A stretch of 55,263 bases of DNA from an uncultured Burkholderiales bacterium (GTDB lineage: Bacteria > Pseudomonadota > Gammaproteobacteria > Burkholderiales > Burkholderiaceae_C): positions 1 through 55,263 of the forward strand of contig CAIMTJ010000080.1 in NCBI GenBank assembly GCA_903844385.1, written 5' to 3'. The notes under the pieces were generated by a model, which worked only from the letters and a program-made list of their open reading frames with translations, did not search any database and was not told the origin of the DNA. The position numbers and the translations under genes are program-made. Numbering within the stretch: the first letter of the stretch is position 1; every line of letters begins with the position of its first letter. Shown here in pieces: positions 40,459-50,087 of this stretch.

Positions 40459-41517
40459 TTGACCCCGACCTTGACCTCGACCCATCCCCTGAACGCGGCG
40501 TCTTACACACGAGGCGGGGCCTTGGTGGACGTGCTGGCCCAACGCATTGCGCTGCTCGACGGCGCCATGGGGACTCAAATTCAGCTCTTGAAGTTGACGG
40601 AAGCCCACTACCGAGGTGCGCGCTTCAAAGATTTGAAGCAAAGCGTGCAAGGCAACAATGAGCTGCTGAATTTAACCTCTGCGTCTCTCATTGAAGACAT
40701 CCATGAGCGCTTTTTACAAAGCGGTGTGGATATCTTGGAGACCAACACCTTTGGTGCCACCCGCATTGCACAACAAGACTATGGCCTGGCCGATTTGGCC
40801 TATGAGATGAATGTGGCGGGCGCTCAATTGGCGTGTCGTGCTCGGGATCGCTACACCACCCCAAGTCATCCCCGGTTTGTGTTTGGTGCCTTGGGCCCCA
40901 CCCCAAAAACCGCCAGCATCAGCCCTGACGTGGCCGACCCGGGTGCGAGGAATATTGACTTTGAGACCTTGCGTTTATCTTATTTTGAGCAAGTCAGTGC
41001 CTTGGTTGAAGGGGGGGTGGAGGGTCTCATTGTGGAGACCATTTTTGACACCTTGAATGCCAAGGCGGCCTTGTTTGCCATTGATGAGTATTTTGAGCAA
41101 ACCCAGCAACGCTTGCCCTTGATCATCAGTGGGACGGTGACCGACGCATCGGGCCGAATCTTGTCGGGGCAAACCGTGAGTGCGTTTTGGCTCAGTGTGC
41201 GCCACGCCAGACCCTTGGCGGTGGGGTTGAATTGTGCCTTGGGTGCGGCATTGATGCGCCCTTACTTGCAAGAGTTGTCCCAAGCCGCGCCAGACACCTA
41301 CATCTGTTGTTACCCCAACGCGGGACTGCCCAACCCCATGAGCGAGACCGGATTTGATGAGACCCCTGAGGTCACCAGCGCATTGCTGCACGAATTTGCC
41401 AAGCAAGGTTTGGTGAACATCGTGGGGGGGTGCTGTGGCACCACACCACAGCATTTGTTTGAAATTGGCAAAGTCATGGGCCAAGAGGCGCCGAGAGCTT
41501 TGTTTCGCACCGATTAA
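40459..41517 (+). CDS. metH: Methionine synthase, homocysteine-binding part (separate gene)
   Basis: About 352 residues covering only the homocysteine S-methyltransferase module of cobalamin-dependent methionine synthase. The start is LLDGAMGTQIQLLKL-like, with AHYRGARF and NNELLNLT; the zinc ligands are the Cys in GLNCALGA and the paired Cys in VGGCCGTTPQH. I choose the TTG at 40459 since AAGGAG lies eight bases upstream; an in-frame TTG at 40453 is too close to that site. The folate, cobalamin and activation modules are in the next gene, so the enzyme is split as in many Burkholderiales. Confidence 0.92.
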   Translation: MTPTLTSTHPLNAASYTRGGALVDVLAQRIALLDGAMGTQIQLLKLTEAHYRGARFKDLKQSVQGNNELLNLTSASLIEDIHERFLQSGVDILETNTFGATRIAQQDYGLADLAYEMNVAGAQLACRARDRYTTPSHPRFVFGALGPTPKTASISPDVADPGARNIDFETLRLSYFEQVSALVEGGVEGLIVETIFDTLNAKAALFAIDEYFEQTQQRLPLIISGTVTDASGRILSGQTVSAFWLSVRHARPLAVGLNCALGAALMRPYLQELSQAAPDTYICCYPNAGLPNPMSETGFDETPEVTSALLHEFAKQGLVNIVGGCCGTTPQHLFEIGKVMGQEAPRALFRTD

Positions 41518-41548
41518 GAACGGTGGTTTTTGAATTAAAATAAAACAC

Positions 41549-41622
41549 CGCCAAGGAGCGTTGCAGCCCAGTGAGAGAACTGGGTCAGGCTTGGGGTGAA
41601 TTTTTTTCAACTGCGCTCACCT
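41549..41622 (+). ncRNA. S-adenosylhomocysteine (SAH) riboswitch
   Basis: Located between the two methionine synthase genes. The conserved core segments of the SAH riboswitch are visible: AGGAGCGTTGC at 41554-41564, CAGGCTTGG at 41586-41594 and GCGCTCACC near 41613-41621. Stem P1 pairs CCAAG (41551-41555) with CTTGG (41590-41594). A hairpin CCCAGT/ACTGGG (41567-41572, 41579-41584) sits inside. GAGCG (41556-41560) can pair with CGCTC (41614-41618) to form the second helix/pseudoknot. SAH riboswitches turn genes on; the downstream gene is methionine synthase, which recycles homocysteine derived from SAH. Confidence 0.9.
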
Positions 41623-41644
41623 GACAAGAGAACGGGTGAGCAGC

Positions 41645-44456
41645 ATGACGCCGATAGAACCCTCAAGTCCCCAGACTGACTTGAAGCACGCGAGTGGGCA
41701 CACGCGCGAACACTTTCCAGACAAACCGCGCGCACCAGCGCCTGCTAGCGACGGCGTGCTCCGCTTGGCGGGGCTCGAGCCGCTTGAGATCCACAACCAC
41801 AGTTTGTTTGTCAATGTGGGTGAGCGCACCAATGTGACAGGCTCCAAAGCATTCGCCAAAATGATTTTGAATGGCGAGTACGAAAAAGCCTTGGCCGTGG
41901 CCAGACAACAGGTCGAAAATGGCGCTCAGATCATTGATGTCAACATGGACGAGGCCATGCTTGACAGCCAAACGGCAATGACGCGATTTTTGAATTTGAT
42001 GGCGACTGAGCCTGACATTGCCCGCGTCCCCTTCATGATCGACAGCTCCAAGTGGAGTGTGATCGAAGCGGGACTGCGTTGCGTACAAGGCCGCCCCATC
42101 GTCAACTCCATATCAATGAAGGAGGGGGTGGACGAATTCATGCGCCAAGCCCGCCTCATCCGGCGCTACGGGGCCGCCGTGGTGGTGATGGCGTTTGATG
42201 AACAAGGCCAAGCCGATACCTATCAAAGAAAAATTGACATTTGTGCCAAGGCCTATGACATCTTGGTGCATGACGTGGGGATGCTCGCGAGCGATATCAT
42301 TTTTGACCCCAATATTTTTGCCATTGCCACAGGTATTGAAGAGCACAACAATTACGCGGTCGATTTCATTGAGGCCACGCGGTGGATCAAAGCCCATTTG
42401 CCCGGCGCCAAAGTCTCGGGTGGCGTCTCCAACGTGTCGTTTAGCTTTCGCGGCAATGAGCCTGTGCGAGAAGCCATTCACACGGTGTTTTTGTACCATG
42501 CCATCAAAGCGGGCATGGACATGGGGATCGTCAATGCGGGAATGATTGGGGTTTATGACGACTTGGAGCCTGGGCTCAAAGAGCGGGTCGAAGACGTCGT
42601 GCTCAACCGCAGAGAAGACGCCACACAACGCTTGATCGATGTGGCCGAGTCGGTCAAGGGTCAAATCAACGACACGGGCGCCGTGAACGCCTGGCGCGGC
42701 ACGCCCGAGAGCCCCAAAACAGTTCAAGAGCGCTTGACCCATGCCTTGGTGCATGGCTTGAATGAGTTCATTGTCGAGGACACGCTAGAGGCTTATGAGG
42801 CGGCCAAAGCCCAGGGACAACGCGCTTTGACGGTGATTGAAGGCCCTTTGATGGACGGCATGGGGGTGGTGGGCGATTTGTTTGGCCAAGGCAAGATGTT
42901 TTTGCCACAAGTGGTCAAGAGTGCGCGCGTCATGAAGCAAGCGGTGGCCCAACTCATCCCCTTCATTGAAGAAGAAAAACGCGTGCAAGAGGCCGCCGGT
43001 GAGGTCACGCGCAGCAAGGGGCGAATCATCATGGCCACGGTCAAAGGCGATGTGCACGACATTGGTAAAAACATCGTGACGGTGGTCTTGCAGTGCAACA
43101 ACTTTGAAGTCTTTAACATGGGTGTGATGGTGCCTTGGCAAGATATCTTGGCCAAAGCCAAAGCCGAAGAGGCCGATGCGATCGGGTTGTCAGGGCTCAT
43201 CACGCCCAGTCTGGAAGAGATGCAAACGGTGGCCAAAGAGATGCAGCGTGACGCGTATTTCGTCTCTCGCCAAATTCCGCTCTTGATCGGGGGGGGCCAC
43301 CACGTCGCGCGTGCACACGGCGGTCAAAATCTCACCGCATTACAGCGCGCCTGTGGTCTATGTGCCCGATGCCTCGCGCAGTGTGGGCGTGCTCCAAGGC
43401 CTGCTCTCCGATGGGCGCGGGGCTTACATCCAAGCACTCGAAGAGGACTATGCCAAGGTCAGGCAGCAGCATGAGCAAAAAACACGACCCGTCTTGCTCA
43501 GCTTGTCTCAGGCGCGCAGCCATGCCCTGGCCTTGGATTGGACGAACTTTACCGCCCAAAAACCCAAATTCATTGGTCAGCGCGTGCTCAAAAACCAAAA
43601 CCTGGCAGACTTGGTGCCCTACGTGGATTGGGGCCCATTTTTTCAGACCTGGGACTTGTCCGGCCCCTACCCCAGCATATTGAGCGATGAGGTGGTGGGT
43701 GAGGCGGCGCGCAAACTCTTGGTGGATGGTCAAGCCATGCTCAAGCGCTTGGTGGCGGCGCAGTGGCTCAACGCGAATGCGGTGTTGGCCTTTTATCCAG
43801 CGAACTCGAGAGGCGATGACATTGTCGTGTGGCGTGATGAAACTCGCCAACAAGAACTGTTCGTTTGGCATGGCGTGAGGCAGCAAACGGCCAAAGCCCC
43901 AGGGCGGCCCAACCGGTGCTTGTCCGATTTTGTGGCCCCGATCGGCCAAGCCGATTATGTGGGCATGTTTGCGCTCAGTACCGGCCAAGGCGTGCAGGCC
44001 AAAGAGGATGCTTTTATGCTCGAGCACGATGACTACAACGCCATCATGCTCAAAGCCTTGGCCGACCGGCTGGCCGAGGCCTTTGCGGAGTATTTGCACG
44101 AGCGCGTGCGAAAAGACTGGTGGGGCTACGCCGCCGATGAAAACCTGAACTTGAGCGCTTTGCTCAAAGAACATTACCAGGGCATCCGACCCGCCCCCGG
44201 CTATCCCGCTTGTCCCGACCATGCGATCAAATCGACCTTGTTTGAGGTCTTGCCCTTGTCGGATATTGGCATGACGCTCACCTCCAGTCTGGCCATGGAT
44301 CCGGCTTCGAGCATCTGTGGGTTTTATCTCGCTCACCCAGAGGCGAGGTATTTCAATGTCGGCGCCTTGGGCCAAGACCAGATCGAGGATTTGGCACAGC
44401 GCCAAGGCGTGAGCCGAGAGCAAGCGGCCCGATTTTTAGGCCCCAATTTAAGCTAA
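41645..44456 (+). pseudogene. metH: Methionine synthase, folate/cobalamin/activation part, frameshifted
   Basis: Encodes the pterin-binding domain ([20 protein letters not shown]), the cobalamin domain with [11 protein letters not shown] (the DxHxxG cobalt-ligand motif), and the SAM-binding activation domain (RPAPGYPACPDHAIKSTLFEVL). The frame is broken once: a run of eight G at 43289-43296 moves translation out of frame, and the correct frame resumes at once and runs to 44456. With seven G the text would read [17 protein letters not shown], the family sequence. The first-frame product stops at 43474. I annotate one broken gene; a sequencing error at the homopolymer is a serious alternative. 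ATG 41645 follows GGGTGAG; a GTG at 41636 is possible. A SAH riboswitch precedes it. Confidence 0.85.
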
Positions 44457-44512
44457 AAGTAGTCCATTGTCCAGTTTAGACAAGCACTCCTTGACCCAAT
44501 CAAGCCATCAGC

Positions 44513-44613
44513 GCACTAAATTGGGGCGTTTTTGGGGGCCAACAACCATTCAATTGCTGGCACCACCTTGGGGCGAAGCGCATTAAGAATCGGCCCACGC
44601 ACCAATAGAGGGC
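44513..44613 (+). promoter_or_regulatory. NtrC-like enhancer sites
   Basis: Three sites resemble the NtrC consensus (GCACC-N5-GGTGC type). GCACTAAATTGGGGC at 44513-44527 differs from the E. coli glnA site core GCACTATATTGGTGC at two positions; GCACCACCTTGGGGC at 44560-44574 is the second; a weaker GCACCAATAGAGGGC lies at 44599-44613. They lie 30 to 130 bases upstream of the sigma-54-type promoter, the usual enhancer distance. Confidence 0.65.
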
Positions 44614-44642
44614 CTATTTATGGCCGTCGGGGTGAAAATTCG

Positions 44643-44658
44643 TGGCACGGAGCATGCA
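44643..44658 (+). promoter_or_regulatory. Sigma-54 promoter of the porin-glnK-amtB unit
   Basis: TGGCAC (44643-44648), five bases, ATGCA (44654-44658). The invariant GG and GC are ten bases apart as sigma-54 requires, and only the first T of the TTGCA element differs. It lies 32 bases before the porin start. Confidence 0.8.
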
Positions 44659-44689
44659 AGGGGTTAATACCAATATAAGGAGTTGACCC

Positions 44690-45469
44690 ATGCAAATGAA
44701 AAAAATAATCTTAGCCTCGGCCATGTTGAGTTCGGTGGCGGCCTTTTCACAAACCGCAGCGCCCGCACCTGAGCCCGCCGATACTTGGGCCTACAACGTC
44801 GGCGTGGTGAGTGAGTACCGCTACCGCGGTATTTCTCAGTCTGCCGTGAAGCCCGCATTGCAAGGTGGCGTGGATTACACCGACAAGAGCGGTGCTTACA
44901 TTGGCACATGGTTGTCGAGCATTTCTTGGATCAAGGACTCGGACGCCAAAGGCAAGGCCACCGGTCCTGTCGAATGGGATATTTATGGTGGGTACCGTGG
45001 TGCCTTGAATGACACCGTGTCGTTTGATGTCGGTGGCCTCGAGTATTACTACGCTGGCAACACCCTGAATGTGGTGCCAGGCGCTGTGAACGCCAACACC
45101 TTTGAGCTCTATTTGGCTTTGAGCGTCGGCGCCTTCACCGCCAAAATCTCTGACAGCACCACCAACCTGTTTGGTTACATGAACAGCAAAGGCAGTCGCT
45201 ACTTGGATTTGAGCTACACCTTTGACTTCGGTGACGGCTTGACCTTGGTGCCCCACGTGGGTAGCCAATACGTGGCCAACAACCCAGCCAGTTACGAGGA
45301 TTACTCTTTGGCCTTGAACAAGGATATGGGAGACGGTTTGGTCTTGAGTGCCACGGCGCTTGGCACCAACTTTAAAACTCGCCAAGGTGCAGCCTATATC
45401 CTGCCAGGATCTGGCGGTAAAGACTTGGGTGCTGCGAACTTGGTCTTGGGCATCAAAAAGAGCTTTTAA
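44690..45469 (+). CDS. TorF-family putative outer-membrane porin
   Basis: 259 residues with a signal peptide at about 1-22 (KKIILASAMLSSVAAFSQ), then a beta-barrel-like alternating sequence: YNVGVVSEYRYRGISQS (a family hallmark), many aromatic/Gly strands, and a terminal Phe after LVLGIKKSF as expected for outer-membrane barrels. AAGGAG lies seven bases before the ATG. Genes of this family commonly precede glnK-amtB in betaproteobacteria, which suggests a role in uptake of nitrogen compounds across the outer membrane. Its promoter looks sigma-54 and NtrC dependent. Confidence 0.9.
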   Translation: MQMKKIILASAMLSSVAAFSQTAAPAPEPADTWAYNVGVVSEYRYRGISQSAVKPALQGGVDYTDKSGAYIGTWLSSISWIKDSDAKGKATGPVEWDIYGGYRGALNDTVSFDVGGLEYYYAGNTLNVVPGAVNANTFELYLALSVGAFTAKISDSTTNLFGYMNSKGSRYLDLSYTFDFGDGLTLVPHVGSQYVANNPASYEDYSLALNKDMGDGLVLSATALGTNFKTRQGAAYILPGSGGKDLGAANLVLGIKKSF

Positions 45470-45838
<369 letters not shown>

Positions 45839-45864
45839 CCCTTCCAAAACAAGAAAGAACCATT

Positions 45865-47343
45865 ATGAAAAAACTTCTATCTTCCCTCTTGCTCGGTGTG
45901 AGCTTGTTGATGGGCAGTGTTGTGGCCATGGCGGATACGCCAGCGGCGGCACCTGTCGCAGCAGCCCCCGCTGCTGCTGCCCCAGCCGCAGCCGCAGCCG
46001 ATGCCCCCGCCCCTGCAGCAGCCCCCGCTGCCGTGCCGAACAAGGGCGATACAGCGTGGATGATTGTGGCCACGGTGTTGGTGATTTTGATGACCATTCC
46101 AGGCCTGGCCTTGTTCTACGGCGGTCTTGTGCGCAGCAAGAACATGCTCTCCTTGTTGATGCAAGTGTTTGTTGTGACATCCCTCATTTATGTGCTGTGG
46201 ATGATTTATGGCTACACGGGCGCCTTCACGGCGGGTAACCCCTTTATTGGCTCGTTTGACAAGATCTTCTTCTTTGGCATCACCCCCGACTCGGTGGCAG
46301 CGACCTTTAGCAAAGGGGTTGTGATTCCTGAGTACACGTTTGCAGCCTTCCAAGCGACCTTTGCGGCCATCACGTGCACGTTGATCGTGGGCTCGTTTGC
46401 CGAGCGGGCCAAGTTTTCTGCGGTGTTGCTCTTTTGCGCCCTGTGGTTCACGTTCAGCTACTTGCCTGTGGCTCACATGGTGTGGTACTGGGACGGCCCT
46501 GATGCGATCACTGACGCCAAAACACTCGAGACCGTGACTGCCAATGCAGGTTGGTTGTGGGCCAAAGGGGCGCTGGACTTTGCAGGTGGAACGGTGGTTC
46601 ACATCAATGCGGCGATGGCAGGATTGGTCGGTGCTTACATGATCGGCAAGAGAACGGGTTATGGCAAAGAGTCCATGGCGCCTCACAGCTTGACTTTGAC
46701 CATGGTGGGTGCATCACTTCTTTGGGTGGGCTGGTTTGGATTCAACGCCGGCTCCAACCTTGAAGCCAATGGCATGGCCGCACTCGCCTTCATGAACACC
46801 TTGGTCGCCACGGCCACCGCAGCTTTGGCTTGGATTACCGCTGAAGCGCTGGGCAAAGGCAAGGCCTCCATGTTGGGCGCTGCATCTGGTGCGGTGGCGG
46901 GCTTGGTAGCGATTACACCGGCTTGTGGATTTGTGGGTCCTTTGGGAGCCATCGTGATTGGTGCATTGGCTGGTTTCTTCTGCTTGTGGGGCGTGAGTGG
47001 TCTCAAGCACCTCTTGGGAGCCGATGACTCTTTGGACGTGTTCGGTGTTCATGGCGTGGGTGGTATCTTGGGTGCATTGCTCACCGGTGTATTTGCCTCT
47101 CCAGCACTGGGTGGCGTGGGCATCTTTGACTATGTGACCAACGCAGCGTCTCCCGACTACTCGATTGCTTCACAAGTTTGGGTACAGCTCCAAGCCGTGC
47201 TCACGACCATCGTTTGGTCTGGCGTGGTCTCATTGGTTGCTTACAAAATTGTGGACTTGTTGATCGGTTTGCGTGTGACTGAAGAAGAAGAGCGCGAAGG
47301 CTTGGACATCTCTTCACACGGTGAGTCTGCTTACAACCGTTGA
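45865..47343 (+). CDS. amtB: Ammonium transporter AmtB
   Basis: Trimeric inner-membrane ammonium channel, 492 residues from the ATG at 45865. A cleavable signal peptide (MKKLLSSLLLGVSLLMGSVVAMA) is followed by an unusually Ala/Pro-rich linker at about 24-57 before the first of eleven spans (WMIVATVLVILMTIPGLALFYGG). The pore histidines lie in GGTVVHINAAMAGLVG and in FGVHGVGGILGALLTG. An intrinsic terminator follows 190 bases later. Operon with glnK and the porin, presumably induced under nitrogen limitation. Confidence 0.96.
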   Translation: MKKLLSSLLLGVSLLMGSVVAMADTPAAAPVAAAPAAAAPAAAAADAPAPAAAPAAVPNKGDTAWMIVATVLVILMTIPGLALFYGGLVRSKNMLSLLMQVFVVTSLIYVLWMIYGYTGAFTAGNPFIGSFDKIFFFGITPDSVAATFSKGVVIPEYTFAAFQATFAAITCTLIVGSFAERAKFSAVLLFCALWFTFSYLPVAHMVWYWDGPDAITDAKTLETVTANAGWLWAKGALDFAGGTVVHINAAMAGLVGAYMIGKRTGYGKESMAPHSLTLTMVGASLLWVGWFGFNAGSNLEANGMAALAFMNTLVATATAALAWITAEALGKGKASMLGAASGAVAGLVAITPACGFVGPLGAIVIGALAGFFCLWGVSGLKHLLGADDSLDVFGVHGVGGILGALLTGVFASPALGGVGIFDYVTNAASPDYSIASQVWVQLQAVLTTIVWSGVVSLVAYKIVDLLIGLRVTEEEEREGLDISSHGESAYNR

Positions 47344-47712
47344 TCCCCATTGCTGCCTTGGGGTTTGACCCAAGCGACAAGAGGATGACCACAGAAACGC
47401 TGTTTGGCCGCAGGCAATGAAGGAGTTCATTGCTGCGGCAACTCAAACCCAGGCAGACTAGACGCCAAGTGGCCTGCCTTTTCTGGGTCGTGTTTCTCTC
47501 TCGATTTCATGTCAAGTTCTTCGTTGAACTTTTAACCCGTCTGGTCAAACAGACGGGTTTTTTTTGCGGGGTCTTTGACATCAAAGAACAAACGCAACAC
47601 CGTGAGCGTCTCAACGCTACAGGGCTCGAACGTGGTACCCCGCGCAACTGCAGCCGCAAGGCTCAGCAGTCGCCCCGCTTAGCTCCAAGCAATCGCTCAA
47701 AAAAGTTCCAGT
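47344..47712. other. 369-base spacer between amtB and ssb
   Basis: Convergent genes flank this region. It contains one strong terminator (47534-47565). I see no further gene or repeat; the part near 47640-47712 is simple coding-poor sequence. Confidence 0.6.
47534..47565 (+). terminator. Intrinsic terminator of the amtB operon
   Basis: Perfect 10-bp stem AACCCGTCTG (47534-47543) and CAGACGGGTT (47550-47559) with loop GTCAAA, running into eight T (47558-47565). Confidence 0.93.
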
Positions 47713-48225
47713 CTAAAAGGGAATATCGTCGTCCATGTCGTCAAAGCCCGACTTGTGCGCACCTGACGTGGCGCTATTTTGCGCGGGACGGTTATTGTTG
47801 CGTGGAGCGCCACTCGCGTAGCCTGGCGCACCCTGACTCGGCGCGTCTTCATGCCCGCCACCGCCGCCCGAGCCTGCAGGACCCCCTGCGTCGCGACCGC
47901 CCAAGAGTTGGAGTTCGGTGGCGATGATGTCGACGGTATTTTTTTCAATGCCAGACTGGTCGGTGTATTTGCCGTACTTGATGCGACCTTCTACGTAAAT
48001 GGGGCGACCTTTTTTAACATACTCACCGGCGATTTCTGCCAAGCGGTCATAAAAGGTGATGCGGTGCCACTGGGTGTCTTCGACCATGTCACCCGTTTCG
48101 CGGTTTTTGCGACGCGTGGAGGTGGCAATGCTCACATTGGCCACAGCTTGGCCCGAGGGCAAATAACGCACCTCGGGGTCGCGTCCGCAGTTGCCCATCA
48201 AAATGACTTTATTAACAGATGCCAT
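47713..48225 (-). CDS. ssb: Single-stranded DNA-binding protein
   Basis: 170 residues. The OB-fold N-terminal part starts MASVNKVILMGNCGRDPEVRYLPSG and has WHRITFYDRLAEIAGEYVKKG. A Gly/Ala/Asn-rich flexible linker (GGPAGSGGGGGHEDAP to NNNRPAQNSATSG) follows and the acidic tip ends DDMDDDIPF, which binds partner proteins. No LexA-type operator is visible nearby. It lies upstream of the MFS gene's end on the same strand orientation as that gene. Confidence 0.97.
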   Translation of the reverse strand: MASVNKVILMGNCGRDPEVRYLPSGQAVANVSIATSTRRKNRETGDMVEDTQWHRITFYDRLAEIAGEYVKKGRPIYVEGRIKYGKYTDQSGIEKNTVDIIATELQLLGGRDAGGPAGSGGGGGHEDAPSQGAPGYASGAPRNNNRPAQNSATSGAHKSGFDDMDDDIPF

Positions 48226-48376
48226 GTGTGACAGCCTTCAAAGGAAATATTACGAGATTGAACAATGGAGTCTCAAAACTTGGGGATAGGAGTCTCAGGC
48301 AATCATCATATCTCAGAAAAACAGCCAAGCCACAGGGGTTTGAGAATCCGCGTGACGACGCCCTGCCTCGATGAGC

Positions 48377-49609
48377 TCAATGCGCCGAGCTTGGCTGACC
48401 GTGTTGAGCGTAGCTCATGCGCCAAGACACCACCACCCAAGACAACAAAAGGGTTGAGCAACCCAAAAAGAGTCCTGTGCTGGAGTACGTTTTGGCCACC
48501 CAACCACCCATCGCGCCACCTGCAAAAATGCCCAAGGACTGCAAGGTGTTGTAGACCCCCAAGGCTGCCCCTCGGGCTTGCTGGGGGGCAATTTTTGAGG
48601 CCAGGCTCGGTTGAGAGGCTTCCAAAATATTGAAACCACAAAAAAACAAAAACACCAACACCTCCAAAAGCCACATGTCAGGGGTGTGCAGGCTCTCATA
48701 GATGAAGCCAAACTGTACCAAAAACACCAGCACAATGGCGCTTAAAAAAAGCGGTCTGAGCAGCCCTTTTCTCTCCATGGGAAAAAGGGTGACCCCCATC
48801 ACCACGAAGGACAACAAGACGGCCGGCAAATAAAACCAGCCATGGTTGGATTTCTCCACACCGGCTTGAATGAGCATGGCGGGCAGGGCCATCCAAGTCG
48901 CGAGTTGAACCCCATACAAAATAAAGACGCCGTAATCCAATTTGAGCAAATCCACGCTAAAAACCAAGTCGCGCGTTTCTTGCCAGGACAGGGGCGCGGC
49001 TTTGAGCAATTGCGGGTCTTCTGGGGGTGTCCAATAAACAATCACCACCATGCCAAGAAGAGAGAGCGAAAAGGTACACCAAAAAATCAGTGGCAAGCCC
49101 CCCCACAGGTTCAATACCGGGCCGATTCCCAGGGACAGCGCAAACATCAAGCCGATGCTCGCGCCAATCAGGGCCATGCCTTTGGTGCGAACTTGAACAC
49201 GGGTTTGATCGGCCAGCAAGGCCGAGACGGCGGCAGAGATGGCTCCCCCGCCCTGAATGCCACGCCCAATGGCCAACATTTGAACGCTGTCGGCCAAGGC
49301 GGCTACAGCACTGCCCAAAGCCAATAAAGACAAACCCACGACAATGACGCGCTTACGACCATAGCGGTCTGCGGCCAGACCCAAAGGAATTTGCAAAAAC
49401 GCTTGAACCAAGCCATACATACCGATGGCCAAACCGATGGCCACCTCATTGTCACCACCTTGGTAGTGACGGGCTTCTAATGAAAACACCGGCAAAACCA
49501 TGAATAGCCCCAGCATGCGCAGGGCATAAATACTGGCCAGTGAAAAGGCCGAACGCAGCTCTTGCGTCGTCATTGCGCTCGAGGGCATGGGGGCTTGGGT
49601 AGGGGCCAT
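48377..49609 (-). CDS. MFS transporter (drug-efflux type)
   Basis: About 410 residues from the ATG at 49609, with roughly twelve hydrophobic segments. The motif-A loop reads GLAADRYGRKRVIVVG, and the N-terminus ASIYALRMLGLFMVLPVFSLEARH resembles bicyclomycin/multidrug-efflux-like MFS proteins. The frame stays open to 49927, but that extension has no similarity and I reject it. No Shine-Dalgarno sequence is visible. The substrate is unknown. It diverges from uvrA. Confidence 0.88.
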   Translation of the reverse strand: MAPTQAPMPSSAMTTQELRSAFSLASIYALRMLGLFMVLPVFSLEARHYQGGDNEVAIGLAIGMYGLVQAFLQIPLGLAADRYGRKRVIVVGLSLLALGSAVAALADSVQMLAIGRGIQGGGAISAAVSALLADQTRVQVRTKGMALIGASIGLMFALSLGIGPVLNLWGGLPLIFWCTFSLSLLGMVVIVYWTPPEDPQLLKAAPLSWQETRDLVFSVDLLKLDYGVFILYGVQLATWMALPAMLIQAGVEKSNHGWFYLPAVLLSFVVMGVTLFPMERKGLLRPLFLSAIVLVFLVQFGFIYESLHTPDMWLLEVLVFLFFCGFNILEASQPSLASKIAPQQARGAALGVYNTLQSLGIFAGGAMGGWVAKTYSSTGLFLGCSTLLLSWVVVSWRMSYAQHGQPSSAH

Positions 49610-50087
49610 GGAGTTTGAATCAGACACAGTGCAATGGGCCAGTTTTAAGAAGTAGGAGGGTCTCGAGGGGGGCAATTGGCAGGCCGCGCGGCAACTGACT
49701 TGCGAGCTGGGCCGGTGCTCGAGCAGAAATGGCTCGGTCTTGCGGCGGGCATCGCTCTCACGGGTATTGTCCCCCAGACCTCGGTCTGGGGGCAACAGCG
49801 CCTGAGCCCCCATTGTAAACACGCACACCCACGCCACGAGCTTGGCCAAGCGTGGATGGCGCTCGGTTGGGAGCGAGACACCGCTCGGGGTGAAAAGCGC
49901 ATCAGCCCCAAAGCCACAAAAAGGCACAAAAAGGCATCCCTCTCGCCCATGCCCGGTTCACTTGGGTCACCGGGGTCGGCATCGGCGGCGTTGTGGTGCG
50001 GCCCTGAGCAGGGCGGGACAAGGCCTTGGCGTGCTGGCGCAAGAAATAAGTCGATGAAATCGGCCAGGGACATTCAAAATCGCTATC
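49610..50087. other. Intergenic region between MFS gene and uvrA
   Basis: Several overlapping open frames on both strands are present, but none resembles a known protein and they look like chance frames in G+C-rich DNA. A perfect 10-bp stem with a two-base loop lies at 49771-49792 (CCCCCAGACC, TC, GGTCTGGGGG). It has no T-run. A -10-like TATCAT sits at 50084-50089, next to the nominal uvrA start. Confidence 0.45.
49771..49792. repeat. Strong hairpin, perfect inverted repeat
   Basis: CCCCCAGACC (49771-49780) and GGTCTGGGGG (49783-49792) separated by TC. Very G+C rich and perfectly self-complementary, in an apparently noncoding region. Function unknown. Confidence 0.7.

Noticed and set aside
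41521..41550. Imperfect CGGTG...CACCG hairpin after the first metH gene as a terminator
   Set aside because: The stem is bulged and no T-run follows, so a terminator is not supported; it overlaps the riboswitch border.
43332..44423. 363-residue open frame on the minus strand opposite metH
   Set aside because: It is antisense to the methionine synthase activation domain and shows no protein-like features.
45877..46686. 269-residue open frame opposite amtB
   Set aside because: Reverse-frame shadow of the transporter, rich in His, Arg and Gln.
49610..49927. N-terminal extension of the MFS transporter
   Set aside because: The extra residues resemble no transporter N-terminus and the first span begins shortly after the ATG at 49609.
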